DNA of 64,000 nucleotides from positions 1,054,001 to 1,118,000 of the forward strand of contig NC_033568.1 of assembly GCF_001680005.1 (NCBI RefSeq), written 5' to 3'. This document shows, piece by piece, positions 19,524 through 30,989 of this stretch. The notes under the pieces were generated by a model. It was not told where the DNA came from and made no database searches. It saw only the letters and a list, made by a program, of their open reading frames with translations. Made by a program: the position numbers and the translations under genes. The stretch is from Plasmodium coatneyi. Lineage: Eukaryota > Apicomplexa > Aconoidasida > Haemosporida > Plasmodiidae. Every line of letters begins with the position of its first letter. Position 1 is the stretch's first letter.

Positions 19524-22500
19524 TCACAAAAGAACCAGTCCCGAATCGTCCGTGTCGTAGTTTAATTCTGCGAAAGGGAATTGGAATGAGGGGTTTATAT
19601 GAAAAATATGCCCATATGTATATACATGTGCCTTGATTCACCAAGTGAACCCTCCTAGCCGGTTGTCTAAATTTACCACTCCTGAAGGTGTACTGTGGCT
19701 CCTCATCGTAAACTTCAAATATGCTTGGATCAATAATTTTCAAATTTTTAGTTAAATTTAAATAGTCCTCCTTACACTGAGCTCAAAAAAGGGGGAAAAA
19801 GAAGAAAAAATTATGTAGTATATATCCTGCTTAATAACTCCTGTTGGGTTGGTTGTTATGGAAAACCTCTTTCATTTCTCTTCCGCGCGTATTTAGACAT
19901 GTAGGCGCATGAGTATAATTCACTCATAGCATTACATCCACAACGAATATCAGCGACAAAGACGAATTCAAATACTCCCAGGGAAGAAACTTTATCTTCT
20001 GTGTGAAAAATTCTGTATCGTAATTTTCATTCAAGTCTGTGAAGGCCCTTTGGCATTTTATATGGGGGTCCAGGTAAAACAAGCCGTTCTCATTTGCCGC
20101 ATAAAAGTAGTAAGCACTGGTATGTGCATTGCCACTACTTATCCCTTGGAACTGTTTTAGGCCAAAACAGGAAAGTAGGGACTGTTTATATTTCACTATG
20201 TTAAAAGAATCAGTCCCTAGTTTTAGGCACACCCATATAATGACTAATATTTTCTCCTTAATTTGAAAAAATTTTAACACTTGATTGTTGTAAATTACGC
20301 CCGTGTCAAAGGCGACTGAGAAGAAGGCATGTCTTTTTTTGCGCTTTACAAAAAAGTATTCCTTCTTGTTGGTGATTCGATCCGCAGGAGTAATCTCCCT
20401 CCCCCGGATAGGGTCACTTTCCCCAACGAAGTGATCACCGCTTGTTAAGTAGCCTCCACGACTTAGCGGAATTTTGTTTTTTCTTTTTTTCACAAAGCGG
20501 ACCTTCTTTCTGTTAATGAGGTTGGTTATGACAACTGCGCTGCTGGTGGGCCCAAGCCACTCATGCACAAAATGCTCCATGTTTTTTTGGCTAACTTTTT
20601 TATACTTCATGGTTTCGTAAATGATGTTCTGAATGGAGTATTTGGCGCTTTCCATGTCTCTGAACTGTAGCAGCACGGAGTATGCTAGTGAATTGTTCAC
20701 GTGCATGTGTCTAACGGCACTCATGTGTGGGGGTTGCGCTGTGTCGACCTCTACTTCGTCCTTACTGTCGATGTTCATCCGGGGTGCACTTTCCCCCCCG
20801 CTCCTTAGAAACATTTCGTAATTCTTAAAATAGCGATATACGTTTTGTTCCCTTCTTGGGGGGGCATTACCTATCCATTCGGAGGTGCATAACCCTGATG
20901 TTGTTCCATCCCCGTCGTTAGGACGTTCCACTTTTTTGCCTTCACAAATTTGGAACTTCTCCGTAGGGGGGAAATTACTACAAGTGCTCATGGTGGAGTT
21001 GTTATCATAGCAGTAAGGTGCATCTGATTTTCCGTCCGTTATAAAATAATCGGCCTCTTTCATCTGCTCATCGTAGCAATTTTGTGCATCCATCTTTTCA
21101 TCGTGGTAACTTACGTTAGAGGTATTTATATTTTCCTCACCTTTGCTGCTAATGGGCCCCTGTCCACCCCCCACGTGCTGCTCATTTGACGCCTTTTTGA
21201 GATAATTTCTATAAAATGCGTAATCGGTCATATTGTGGAAGAAGGCATATTTTTTGGAAACTTTGTACTTTATTAGTATGTTGGCTAGTACCATTTGGAC
21301 GACCCGTATCATGCACCCCCACCCGGTATCGCTCATGTATATCGATATCGTGTCGTCTCCTTTGGTATATTTGGTTCTTTTCCTCTTTGTAAAATTGGCG
21401 CATTTATTTTTGCTAACTTGCGTATGCACAAGGGGGACGCTTTCCATATCCGAATGGCAGTTTTTCAATTTTCTGCCTTGTCGCTTTGCTACCATTTTGG
21501 AGTCCTCACCCGATGAGCTATTTGGCAAATGTTTACACACACTCGGGCTTTTATCCTCCGGCTGCTTAACTCCAAGGAGGGTGTCGTTCATGGTGGATAT
21601 TTCGCTGTTGCTGTGGTTATCCGCTTCTTCATCACAGAGGAGGGAGTCTCCATGGCCCTCCCCCCCCTTGTCTTATCCACATCGGAATTACTTCCATAGT
21701 TTTCCAAGTACAAAACAGTTTTGTTGCTATCGTTTGTACTATCGAAAGAGGTGTCCCTATTATTTTCGTCCTCCGAAACGGTTCCACATAAGTCATTTTT
21801 CTCACCAAATGGATTATCATTCGTGTATTTATAATCGTCTCTGTTGAAATGGGATCCACAAATCGATTTGGAATCACTCTCAAAATTCATGTAGAAATAT
21901 TCCATTTCGTCGAAGCATATTTTTTTAAAAAAATGTTCAGGGAGGCTTGTGAAATTGATGACTCTTTCTTTGTAGTACTTTCTCCTCCTCTTCATCCTCC
22001 TGTTGGTCTTTTTTTTATTTCCCATTTGGTCGTCTTTTTCTTCTTCGCCTTCCTTCGTCTGCTCTGCCCCTCCGCTGTTTGTGCTGCAGGTCAGTGGTTC
22101 GTTGTTGCGGATGGAAGGGGTCATCTGTGCACTGCTACAGCTAGAAAAACTCTCACTAGAGAAATAATTTCTATCGCTAATCTTTAAGCGGAAATTCGAC
22201 CTGTACGTGAAGAGCACCTTGGATTTGCACAAAATTAAAAAAAGCTTAAACGACTCCACGTCTTTAAGGTTAAAACGTTTACCACACATGTAGGCCGCGT
22301 TCGAGAAGTTGCGCAGGTTCAGAGGTAGGTAGTTAAAAATGGACACCGTGACAAGCATCTTAAAATATCTCCTAAGGGACAAATTGTACTTGATGTTGTT
22401 AAAGTAGTTTACTAGTTTATATTTAGACGCGCTCGGGTGTGGGTGTGCCTCTTGGATATCCTTCTTTATCGCGCTAGCTGCGTTATATTTGCATTTTCTC

Positions 22501-22739
22501 TGATTTTTTTTCTTCTTTAAAAGGATATGTCCATCGTTGCTGTTGCTCCTGTTGGCGTTTGCACCTATCTCATATAACGCCACTTCGCTGGGACTGTCAT
22601 GTCTATCATGACTGCCGCACGTTGGGAGGGAATTCTCGGGAATGCTATTTTCGCCCTGTTGCGGTGAACTTGCTTTTTTTTCCATTTTATAGTAACGTGT
22701 GGCAGCATGAAGGTTGGAAAAATGAAGAACAGAAAACAC
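19524..22739 (-). CDS. ATG4: ATG4 cysteine protease, three exons, frame broken at a G8 run
   Basis: ATG4 (peptidase C54) cleaves ATG8 from lipid; in Plasmodium ATG8 is tied to the apicoplast. The N-terminal half (22739 to about 21660) contains FTYRSNF, matching the FTYR region before the active site. The second half has SDTGWGCMIR with the catalytic Cys at codon 21315-21313 and YLDPH with Asp at 20070-20068 followed by His. A large low-complexity insertion of about 415 residues separates them. The two halves are in different frames; the change falls at eight G (plus-strand C, 21660-21667). Two small 3' exons complete the fold: exon 1 ends at 19936, exon 2 is 19776-19677 (IIDPSIFEVYDEEPQY) and exon 3 is 19567-19524, ending in acidic TDDSGLVLL. 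These align with the C-terminal part of human ATG4B. Phases are consistent. Confidence 0.85.
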
Positions 22740-23908
22740 TGCATAGTTTTATCCGTGTTGCGCAGGCATCTTCACCGTTTCGCCACTTCTGCACACACAC
22801 GCAGGAGAGCAGGCAGGCGCAGACCTGGGACATCCCGGAAGGAAGAGAAAAGGGCAGAAACGAAAGAGGTGCTCCTGAAAATGACGAAGAAAGAGGGGAA
22901 TGAGAAACTCGTTGCTGAAAATCAACATTTTATGGTTCCCCTCCAATGGAGGAAACCGAGTAGACAGTTAAACTGCATAACCGCACAGCCGTACAATTTC
23001 GCGGGGCCAAATTTACAAATGTCTGACTACATTTTTTTCGGCTCATTTGTGCGACGCAAAGATCAATCCTTATGGCAGTATTCCCCTTGTCGTATTTTGC
23101 CTATGCGCAAAAATTTTTGCATACTGCAGCATTTTCCATCCTCCCCTGTCGCAAATGATCAAGACGCACTTCCCATTGACGATCGCGCAAGTTATGCATT
23201 AAGCGAGAAAGGAAGGCTCGCATTTTTTTTTTTTTACATAGATTTATACGAAAATAAAAATCGACTCAGCTGAAAGCATATTTACACTTTATATAACCCC
23301 AACTGCGATGAAACATATCGGAAGTTTTTTTTTTTTTTTTTCCCCTTCAATTGAATTATTCAACCGTGAAGTGTAATCGGGGATATTAATTTCGTACATT
23401 CCCGCTCAAGTACACATTTTTTCCAGCTGAGAAAAAATGTCCCGAAAAGAGGACAAAATCTGTGAAAAATTAAAACATACCTTACAATTGAAAAAAAGCG
23501 AACAATTTTTTTTGCCGCCGAAACACGGCAGCAGGAGAGGGCGCAGCGCGCTGCACATGCTTTTTTTCTTTTTTTGTCCCTTCCTTTCTTCCTTCCTTAA
23601 TTCCACCTTTCCCTTTCTAAACCCTAAGTAGCTAAACGCCTGGCCACATTGTTGTTCTTATAACCTAGAAAAAAGCCTTAGACAACATCCCCTGAAACCT
23701 CAGCTAACGCACTTTGAGCCTTTAGCCCTAAAAGCGAAACCCATAACCCTATACCTTTGACTTTTAATCCTGAAAGCGGAACCCTTATCCCTAAAAGTTA
23801 AACCCCACACCCTAAGTGTTAGACCCTCCCTTCTTTTTTTTTTTTTTTCTTTTCTTCTCTTTTTCTTTCCATAACCCCTTTTTTTCCTTTTAAATCTTTT
23901 TTTTTTTT

Positions 23909-23941
<33 letters not shown>

Positions 23942-24149
23942 CTTTTATTAAATATATTTATTCACATGTATTAAATTCTTCTCTCTATGTACATTCCATA
24001 GTTCAAAGTGGTTCTTTGTTGTTTCCTTAGGTATAAGGAACTACAATTGGGGGAAGAAACATTGTATGCGAAGTGCAATTTCTGGAGGAGGGAGAAAGGC
24101 ATTACACATTCAATGTGTTCCATTTAATGTTACATCACATTCAATGGTG
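22740..24149. other. ATG4 upstream region and left edge of second kir island
   Basis: The part next to ATG4 is ordinary intergenic sequence. An overlapping 188-codon frame at 22707-23273 looks like chance. From about 23610 it becomes the telomere-like block, then very long T/C tracts (23834-23942), then the 3' flank of the kir gene. Confidence 0.5.
23612..23830. repeat. Degenerate telomere-like block, second copy
   Basis: It contains TAAACCCTAAG, AGCCCTAAAAGCG, AACCCATAACCCTATACC, CCCTAAAAGTTAAACC and ACACCCTAAGTG, all variants of the CCCTRAA telomere heptamer with irregular spacing. It shares a segment around CTGGCCACATTGTTGTTC with the block at 5470-5605. A polypyrimidine tract follows it, as in the first island. 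Confidence 0.75.
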
Positions 24150-26415
24150 TTACATGTTTTGATAACTAATATTTCTATTTTCCTTATTCCTTTGCGTGAT
24201 TTGTTGTTGTTTCCTTCGTCTTTGTTGTCCCTGTTGTTGTTGTTCCCTTCTATTAGTATTTTCCCTTCTAGGCGGTCCACTATAAATGGTAGACACTTCT
24301 GTAGAGTCACCTATTGTTGAGTACACGGTGGACATATCTGTAGATGATGTTTCTGTAGAAGTGTCGTCGCTTGTTAATGTGTCGTCAAAATGATGTGCAC
24401 TGGATCTTTTCTTCCTTCTTCCACTGCTGTTGCCTCCTTTAAAATGACTACCAAACCAAGAAGGTAGGAGATTATGCTAAGATTGAAAGGAGGGGCGTGG
24501 AAGGATGGCAAGGGGTGTAAAAATATGTATTATTATATATACATATATATGTATGTATATATTATGGGCCTATATAAATGGTACTTGTAATTCTATACCT
24601 TATATAAAAAGTACCCAAGCAGTGGTAGTCCGATTGTTGTAAGTACGGTGGGAACAGCGACAGTAGTTCCTGTTGAAGTGGTTGCAGGTAAGGCTGCCTT
24701 ATCTGCTTTACTACCGGAAATTTCAAGTAGAATTTTTTCCTCCAGTGCAAGTTTCAAGTTCTTCGCTGATGCACATTTCGAAATTAATGTTCCCTCAAGA
24801 TTGTGTTGTTTATATTTTGTTTTAAATTTTCCACAATATGCACTTCTACCAGTAGGAGATTTCTGACAGTGACCATTCATAATTCCATATGCTGCTGCTG
24901 CTTCTGCTAGGTACCCGTCCAAGCCTACACTACACGTGGGCCCATTCTCCCGTAATTTCTGTTCTACAGCTGTACGGTCCTGTGTGTAACTATACACTTT
25001 TCCTTCAGAATCGAAAAAGGTTTTGTCAGCAGGGTCGCAGTCCATTTTACACGTATATGGATCAGGCAGTTCATTCAGTTCCTTGCAGACAATACTCATA
25101 AATTCTTTAAACTCATCTTCTGTCGAATTAGTGAGCATCATATTCCCTAGGTAATAATATACAAAATAACATGGTGACTCGTCGGATGCTACGCTTTTCT
25201 TCTTTTCACATATATAACATGAGGCACCTGCTATATCATCAACAGATTCTTTAATATCACTATTAACTCCAGAGTATTTTGCCAATGCTCCTTTCATTTT
25301 TGTAGTGAAACTATTATCACCTTTACAGGAGGTCCTACTATTGTTCCTATGTGCTTCGATTTCCTTCGCAGCTACCTTTGAAGGGAAATTTCTTAAATCA
25401 TCTCCCTATAAATGTGGTCAGAAGAATAGATATGCTCTTATATTTCTACTGCATGCCACAGATAAAATATTATATGTAGACATTGATTCATTCATGCGAA
25501 AGAGAATATAATTTGCAGTATTTCCCCTCATTCACCACTAAGAACACCACAGTAAAAACACCATTGGTTCTACTCATCCCACCTACCAAATCGGCATCCG
25601 AAAAGGAACCAGATGAACCGGCCTGGTTTGGATTGGGGTTTGGTGTCAGCTGTGGGTCTTTCGCTTTCTCACAGAAACTTTTATACTTGTTCGTATAGTC
25701 GGTGCAATAAGGGTCACTATTTTGATCTCCCTGGCAATTCCCCCCCACAGTAGCACATGCTCCCCTAATTTTCCCCAGGTATGCTAAATATGTCGACTTA
25801 TCTGTAGACATATAGTAGTGTGCATACTTCTTTATCGTGCTGTAGTCATGGGAGAAATCATGTACATTTTTCCTTAGGTCGAAATTGGTTTTGAGAACAT
25901 CTCCGTAATTAATATTGCACTTCTGATCACTGTAGGCACCTTCCAACGTATTGTAAATTATTCCTAAGGAGTCCTTTATGTTACTATTATCTTCACCCAT
26001 GAAAAATTTATCCCCCACGTAATAGTACAGGAAATAACAGGGGTCACCTTCAAGCGAACTGTCCCTCTTCAATTTGCATGCACAACAGTAAGCACTCGCG
26101 ATTGTGTCCCCAAAAGGAAAAAGTCTGTGTTCTCCTCCTAAGTTGTTCTTTAATTCTCCCCTCCATTTATCATGCCCAGTACTTTCACAACCGCATTTGT
26201 CTGAAAGGGCCTTGTCGAATTTATTATAGAAATTGGCCTTCGAAGGTAGATTATTTAAATTCGGCCCCTACAAATATAATGAGCAGGATATATATATTTC
26301 TATATTCTTATTATGTGACGTATAAAATATTATATGTGCTTCTTTATGTACTTAATCATAATAAATAGAGGGAGGATTGGTCCTCCATATTATTTTCCCT
26401 TACCGTTGATGACAT
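24150..26415 (-). CDS. kir: KIR variant antigen with two extracellular domains, complete
   Basis: Four exons on the - strand: 26415-26404 (start exon, MSST, donor GTAAGG), 26267-25587 (domain A, motif FLYYYVGD), 25405-24599 (domain B, motif FVYYYLGN, plus transmembrane segment ending GYFLYK) and 24476-24150 (cytoplasmic tail). All introns are phase 0 with GT-AG ends, giving 608 residues. Both domain exons begin with a short segment then LPSK or FPSK, and both are cysteine-rich. The tail is of the PSWFGSH type with a Gln/Arg-rich end finishing NISYQNM. Unlike the two-domain gene at 1754-4437, the second domain and the membrane segment share one exon. It is divergent from the kir gene at 28672-30231. 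It is expected on the infected red cell; ligand unknown. Confidence 0.9.
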
Positions 26416-28671
26416 GGTTTGTTATTGTGTATATTCTTCTGTTGTGTATATTTGTATAATAAACCCTTATAGAAGTTATTTCTTATGTCGTTATAAAATT
26501 GGAACAAGCACATATATATATAGGAATTCTGTGTGTTCACTTTATGATGGTTATGAATATGAAATTTTTATTTCCTTAGGAGTACATATATGTTGCTGAA
26601 TATTTGGAGGAACGACAACACATTATACATACATATGCATCGAAATTATCATGTATATAAGAACGTTATTTCCTCCTTTGAGTAGAAATTTTGTGCATGT
26701 ATTATTAATTTATGCCTTACTGTTCCTGAAGGAGTTAATTAAAAATTGCTAACATACATATAGTATAGTTTACATATATACTTTATTCCTACCCTTCCTG
26801 GAATTGTGCACATTCATTTATATTCAGTGGAGAAATATGTGCACGAGGTATGAGTTGAAATAAGATATAATACAAAGACATATTTATACTTACTTTTTTT
26901 TCCAAAGTGAAAATTTTGTGTGTATTCACATATCCTTGTAGTAGTAGTAGTTTCTTGGGAAGCAGCTCCTTCTCCTTTTCCTTCCTCTGTACGATCGGCT
27001 TGTTATAATAATTTTCACCGCTTTCCCCTTTTATTTCCTTTCTCTGATAATTATAACATACACAGCTCAAATATAATACATATTCAACTGAGTTTCATTT
27101 CTACTCTTCTTTAATCTATATTAAATCTTAGAATTCACCTTACACCTTCCCTTCACATCTCCCTCCGATAGGCATATTGCAAGTATTTCATTTATATATA
27201 CACAACAATGTTGTGCACATTAGGGGGAATAGAAGAGCTCAAATAGCATAATGTAGCGCACATCTTCTTCTGAATGTAAGTGTATATATTTATAATATGC
27301 GCACATTCAAGGAGAGAAAAAAAAAAAAAAAAAAAGGAGAAATGAATACAATCAATATACAGAACATAATATGGAATAAAGGAAGGAAGAGGAGGGGGAA
27401 GTGTTCAAATAGTACATAACGTAACATGCACATCTTCTGCATGTGAGTGAATCACATAGCGCACAATTATTTGCAGAATGGGAATGGGAAGGGAATATAA
27501 GAATTAATGTTGCTGAATGATCATAAGTGCAGAAGGGAATAGGAGAAGATGCACAACAAAATATAAATATTAGGATGTGTATACCATTCTTCCCTCCATT
27601 TGAAGAATGTATACACATATATATATACATATATATATCCCTTTCCGTAAAAGGTACTTTGTGCAAATTTTTTTTTTTTTCATGCCACATATATAGTACA
27701 TTTCATTCCATAAAATTTTGTATTCTTCTCTTTTTGTGCATATTGATGAATATGTGCACACTGAAAGAAGAGAGAAGAATGCTCTACATATATGAACTAC
27801 ACTACATACATTAATAATTCTTAATTAACTGCTCCAAATAACAATAAAGCATGAACTTACAATATATCACATGATGAAATGCTCATTTTAAAAGGGAGAG
27901 AAGAATTGCATTCTTATATATAGTTAATAACTGGTAAGCGCACATGTGCATATGTGAGCTGTATACAATATATGTACGTTAAAATGGTCTTAATGATCCA
28001 TTTTCTCATAATAATAATAGAAGGGAAACATGAACTTACAATATATCACATAATGAAATGAACATAAACCTAAAAGGTGTGTGGGGGAGGAGGGGTCGAC
28101 GGAGTTGCATTCTAATATATATAGTTAATAACCGGAGTATGTAAATAGTAATGGAACAATGTTCTTCGAAGAACTGTGATCAGTTACGTGCACAACACAA
28201 TAGTAGAATAAATGTATAAAGAGGAACGTGTAAAAAGTGTATCCTTCTTTTTTCTTTGCCTCTTTATTCTGCCTCTTTTTTTCACTTCTTTTTTTAACTC
28301 CTTATTTTTCCTTTTTTTTTTTATTTCAATATATTTGTTTATATGTGTATGTGCATTAATTACATATATATATGTATTAATTTCAAGTATACATACATGT
28401 ATGTATGTGTAATGTGCCATACTACTATTATTATCATTATTCGAAAATTCAAGGAATGTGTGTATAGTATTGTCTTCACGCAGAGAATAAAAAGTGCAAA
28501 AATTTCAATATTCATCAATAATCATAATCATAATTACTGTTGAACAAGTACAACATTTGTACTTTCTTCCCTCTCTTTTTTTTTTTTTTTTTGAATATAT
28601 ATATAGAGGAACAGTTTTTAATATAAATTTCACATTACACACACACATATAGGAGCACATATATATTAACC
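26416..28671. promoter_or_regulatory. Shared divergent promoter region of two kir genes
   Basis: This is 2.26 kb between the two kir start codons. It is rich in TATATA/TACATA tracts, contains repeated modules, and must hold both promoters. A possible exon-like block at 26894-27043 on the - strand has an AG before it and a GTAAGT after it. No complete gene was found. Confidence 0.6.
27850..28140. repeat. Duplicated module in the kir promoter region
   Basis: CATGAACTTACAATATATCA followed by CAT(G/A)ATGAAATG occurs near 27850 and again near 28029. Both copies are followed about 50-60 bases later by GTTGCATTCT/ATTGCATTCT and TATATAGTTAATAAC. The unit is about 100 bases and the spacing about 180 bases. 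Confidence 0.75.
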
Positions 28672-30231
28672 ATGGCAGCAGTAAATGTAAGGAAGGAAAG
28701 GAACTTAGGGGAGGAAGGGAGGAAGGAAGGAGGAGTTTACTCCTTCCTTCCACCGTCCCTTCTTCCTTCTCTTCCTTTTCTTTCCCCTTTTTTTTTTGCC
28801 CCATCCAAAAGAGCACATCAAAGGGGGAAGCACATATCTATAAATATTCCCTGTGTATAATATAATATAATCAAACAGAATATCCAAAAAAAAAGGGAAA
28901 ATACATATAGAAAAACTTACATATATATCCTTTTCCGCATATTTTTCCCCTTTGCCCATTATATAATTACAGGAGCAACTGTTAAAAAGTTTACCTTCAT
29001 GGACCCACTACTATGATAAATTCGAGAACAGCACGGAAACAAACTGTTCAGATGGAAATGGGTGCGACGACGAAAGACAGAAGTATAAATTGACAGAGAG
29101 GGGTCTCAATAAGCATCTGGCTGATGTTCAGGCAGCATTGGCCTATATATACAAAGAATACAGAGGAGACAATAAAAAATCACCCAAAAACTTAGCACCA
29201 GCTGAATGTACAGCACGCCATTTTTTTTATTATTGGCTAAGGGATATGTTATCTGGGAGTGCAGGGACACGTACCGATTTTCTGGGTATGCTACGTGATA
29301 TTTGCGATAACATAAGAAAATCCGGGGGGTCAGAGGAAGAGTGTAAAATTCCCTGTGATGATCTTAAGCAGGAAAATTTCAATAGTCAGAAAATATTATT
29401 TAATTTCCTTCATGATCATTATATTATACGAATTCTGTTAGAGAATAGTGGGCGTGGAGGTATTGAGAAATGTAAAAGATACATAGAGAATGTCAAAACA
29501 GCAAAGGATGAAATTGAAACACGTTGTACGCACGAGGCCGAAAAAAGTAAGGACGAATTCTGTAAAAATTTTTGGAATGGTAATATGGTTGGCATTCAGG
29601 CGAAACTCTCAAAATTGCAATCTACATTAGAAACTGCACAAAATGAAATAAGGCAGGAAGCGAATCAAGCACAAGCAGCAACCTCTACAGCAGTGAACAA
29701 AGCAGTGAGCCAAGCCGTAAGTAATACCACCACCACAGCAAGCATCTCCTCCATAATTGGAACCTTAGCAGCTACGACATTCCCATTCTTCCTATATAAA
29801 GTAAGTAAAGTAATAGTACCAAATTAAAAAAAAAGAACTAAAGCATTAACCGTATAACTAGTATACACCCCTTAGACCATCCCTTCCTTCCTCCTTAGAC
29901 CTCCTTCCACCCTACCACACGATCTAACAACCTTCCTTCCATTCAGTATAAACCATGGTCTTCTTGGTTTGGTAACCACTCTTCTGGAAACAACGGAGGA
30001 AGAAGTAGTAGAAGGAAGAGAAGGTCCCCTGAGAGCACCTTTGATACACTCACAGAAAACAGCTCAACATTCGATTCAACGGACGACAGCTCAACAATAG
30101 GTCCAGCGGCAGATCTACCTGAAAATTCCACAGTACGCTCTGCTCCGTACTCAAGACCTTCTAATAGGAATAGGAGAACAGGAACAAGTAATAGACCCGT
30201 TCACGAGAATATAGGTTACCAAAGCATGTAA
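28672..30231 (+). CDS. kir: KIR variant antigen, single domain, complete
   Basis: Exons 28672-28686 (start exon MAAVN, donor GTAAGG), 28973-29800 (extracellular domain and transmembrane segment) and 29947-30231 (cytoplasmic tail) join in phase 0, giving 375 residues. The domain exon opens with a short segment then LPSW, carries FFYYWLRD in the place of the usual FFYYWLGD (Gly to Arg), and has paired cysteines. After an Ala/Gln/Thr-rich stalk comes a hydrophobic segment ending FFLYK. The tail begins YKPWSSWFGNHSSG and ends NIGYQSM, the same class as the kir gene at 24150-26415. Intron 1 contains a G/A-rich then C/T-rich inverted repeat around GAGTTTACTC. The gene converges on the NOT1 gene. 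Confidence 0.92.
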
Positions 30232-30989
30232 CATCTGGAAGGGAGGGGGTATGTTCGCTTCCTCCTTCCCCCCTCTCGGACTAAGGAACAATAAATAGCA
30301 CCAGAGTTTATACGATGTAAAAAGAGCAAAATGACATTTTTCTTTTAAATCTTTTTTTTTTTTCTTCCCCAATTTTGTCTTTCCCCTTTTTCATTCTTAA
30401 ACCACTTTTGACGCCGCACAAATGCCTCATTCATTGTGCAAAAAAAAAAAAGAAAAAAAGGTTAAAATGTGGTCGCATACGAAACAGGCAATAAGGCATA
30501 CACACTAATATTGCGCATTTACAAACGTGGAGACGTCGGCACACGTATCAGCACAACAGCTGACGGTGCATGATACTTCAGAGGAAAGAACGCCATTCAA
30601 ACAAAAAATGCGTGCACGAAAATGTGCACAGAGTGTTAAAATTGAAGTTTAATTATGAGATTGGGGTTTTGCTTTGCGGGGGAGACGTCGCGGGCACTGC
30701 TTTAGACCTCCTGAACAGCTTCCCCTCTCACGTTTTTTTACCCATTCACGCTGCTTTTTGACCTTTCAAAAAATTAACAATTGATTAATAGGAACCGAAA
30801 AAACAAAATGAGTTTTAAAAAGTTAATTAACTTATGGGGCGAATGGGAGCCTCCTCACACATGCGAGCATGGACGCATGAACATAAACGTATGAATGCGC
30901 ATATGGCACATCCGCATATGCAGCGCATGCACACAACAAAAATACTAAAAAGGTTACTTAAAAAGGTTGTAAAAAATACCAGGGTTGGG
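30232..30989. other. Gap between kir gene and NOT1 gene (convergent)
   Basis: Holds the 3' flanks of both genes. A-runs and T-runs are near 30350 and 30440. No kir remnants or coding exons are seen; this marks the right edge of the second island. Confidence 0.55.

Noticed and set aside
21588..22739. Separate gene for the N-terminal ATG4 frame
   Set aside because: It contains the FTYR part of the C54 fold that ATG4 needs and ends at a homopolymer frame change immediately before the catalytic half; one gene is the simpler reading.
22707..23273. 188-codon frame on the + strand overlapping the ATG4 start
   Set aside because: Overlaps the ATG4 coding region in antisense, ends in a homopolymer-derived Phe run, and shows no recognisable feature.
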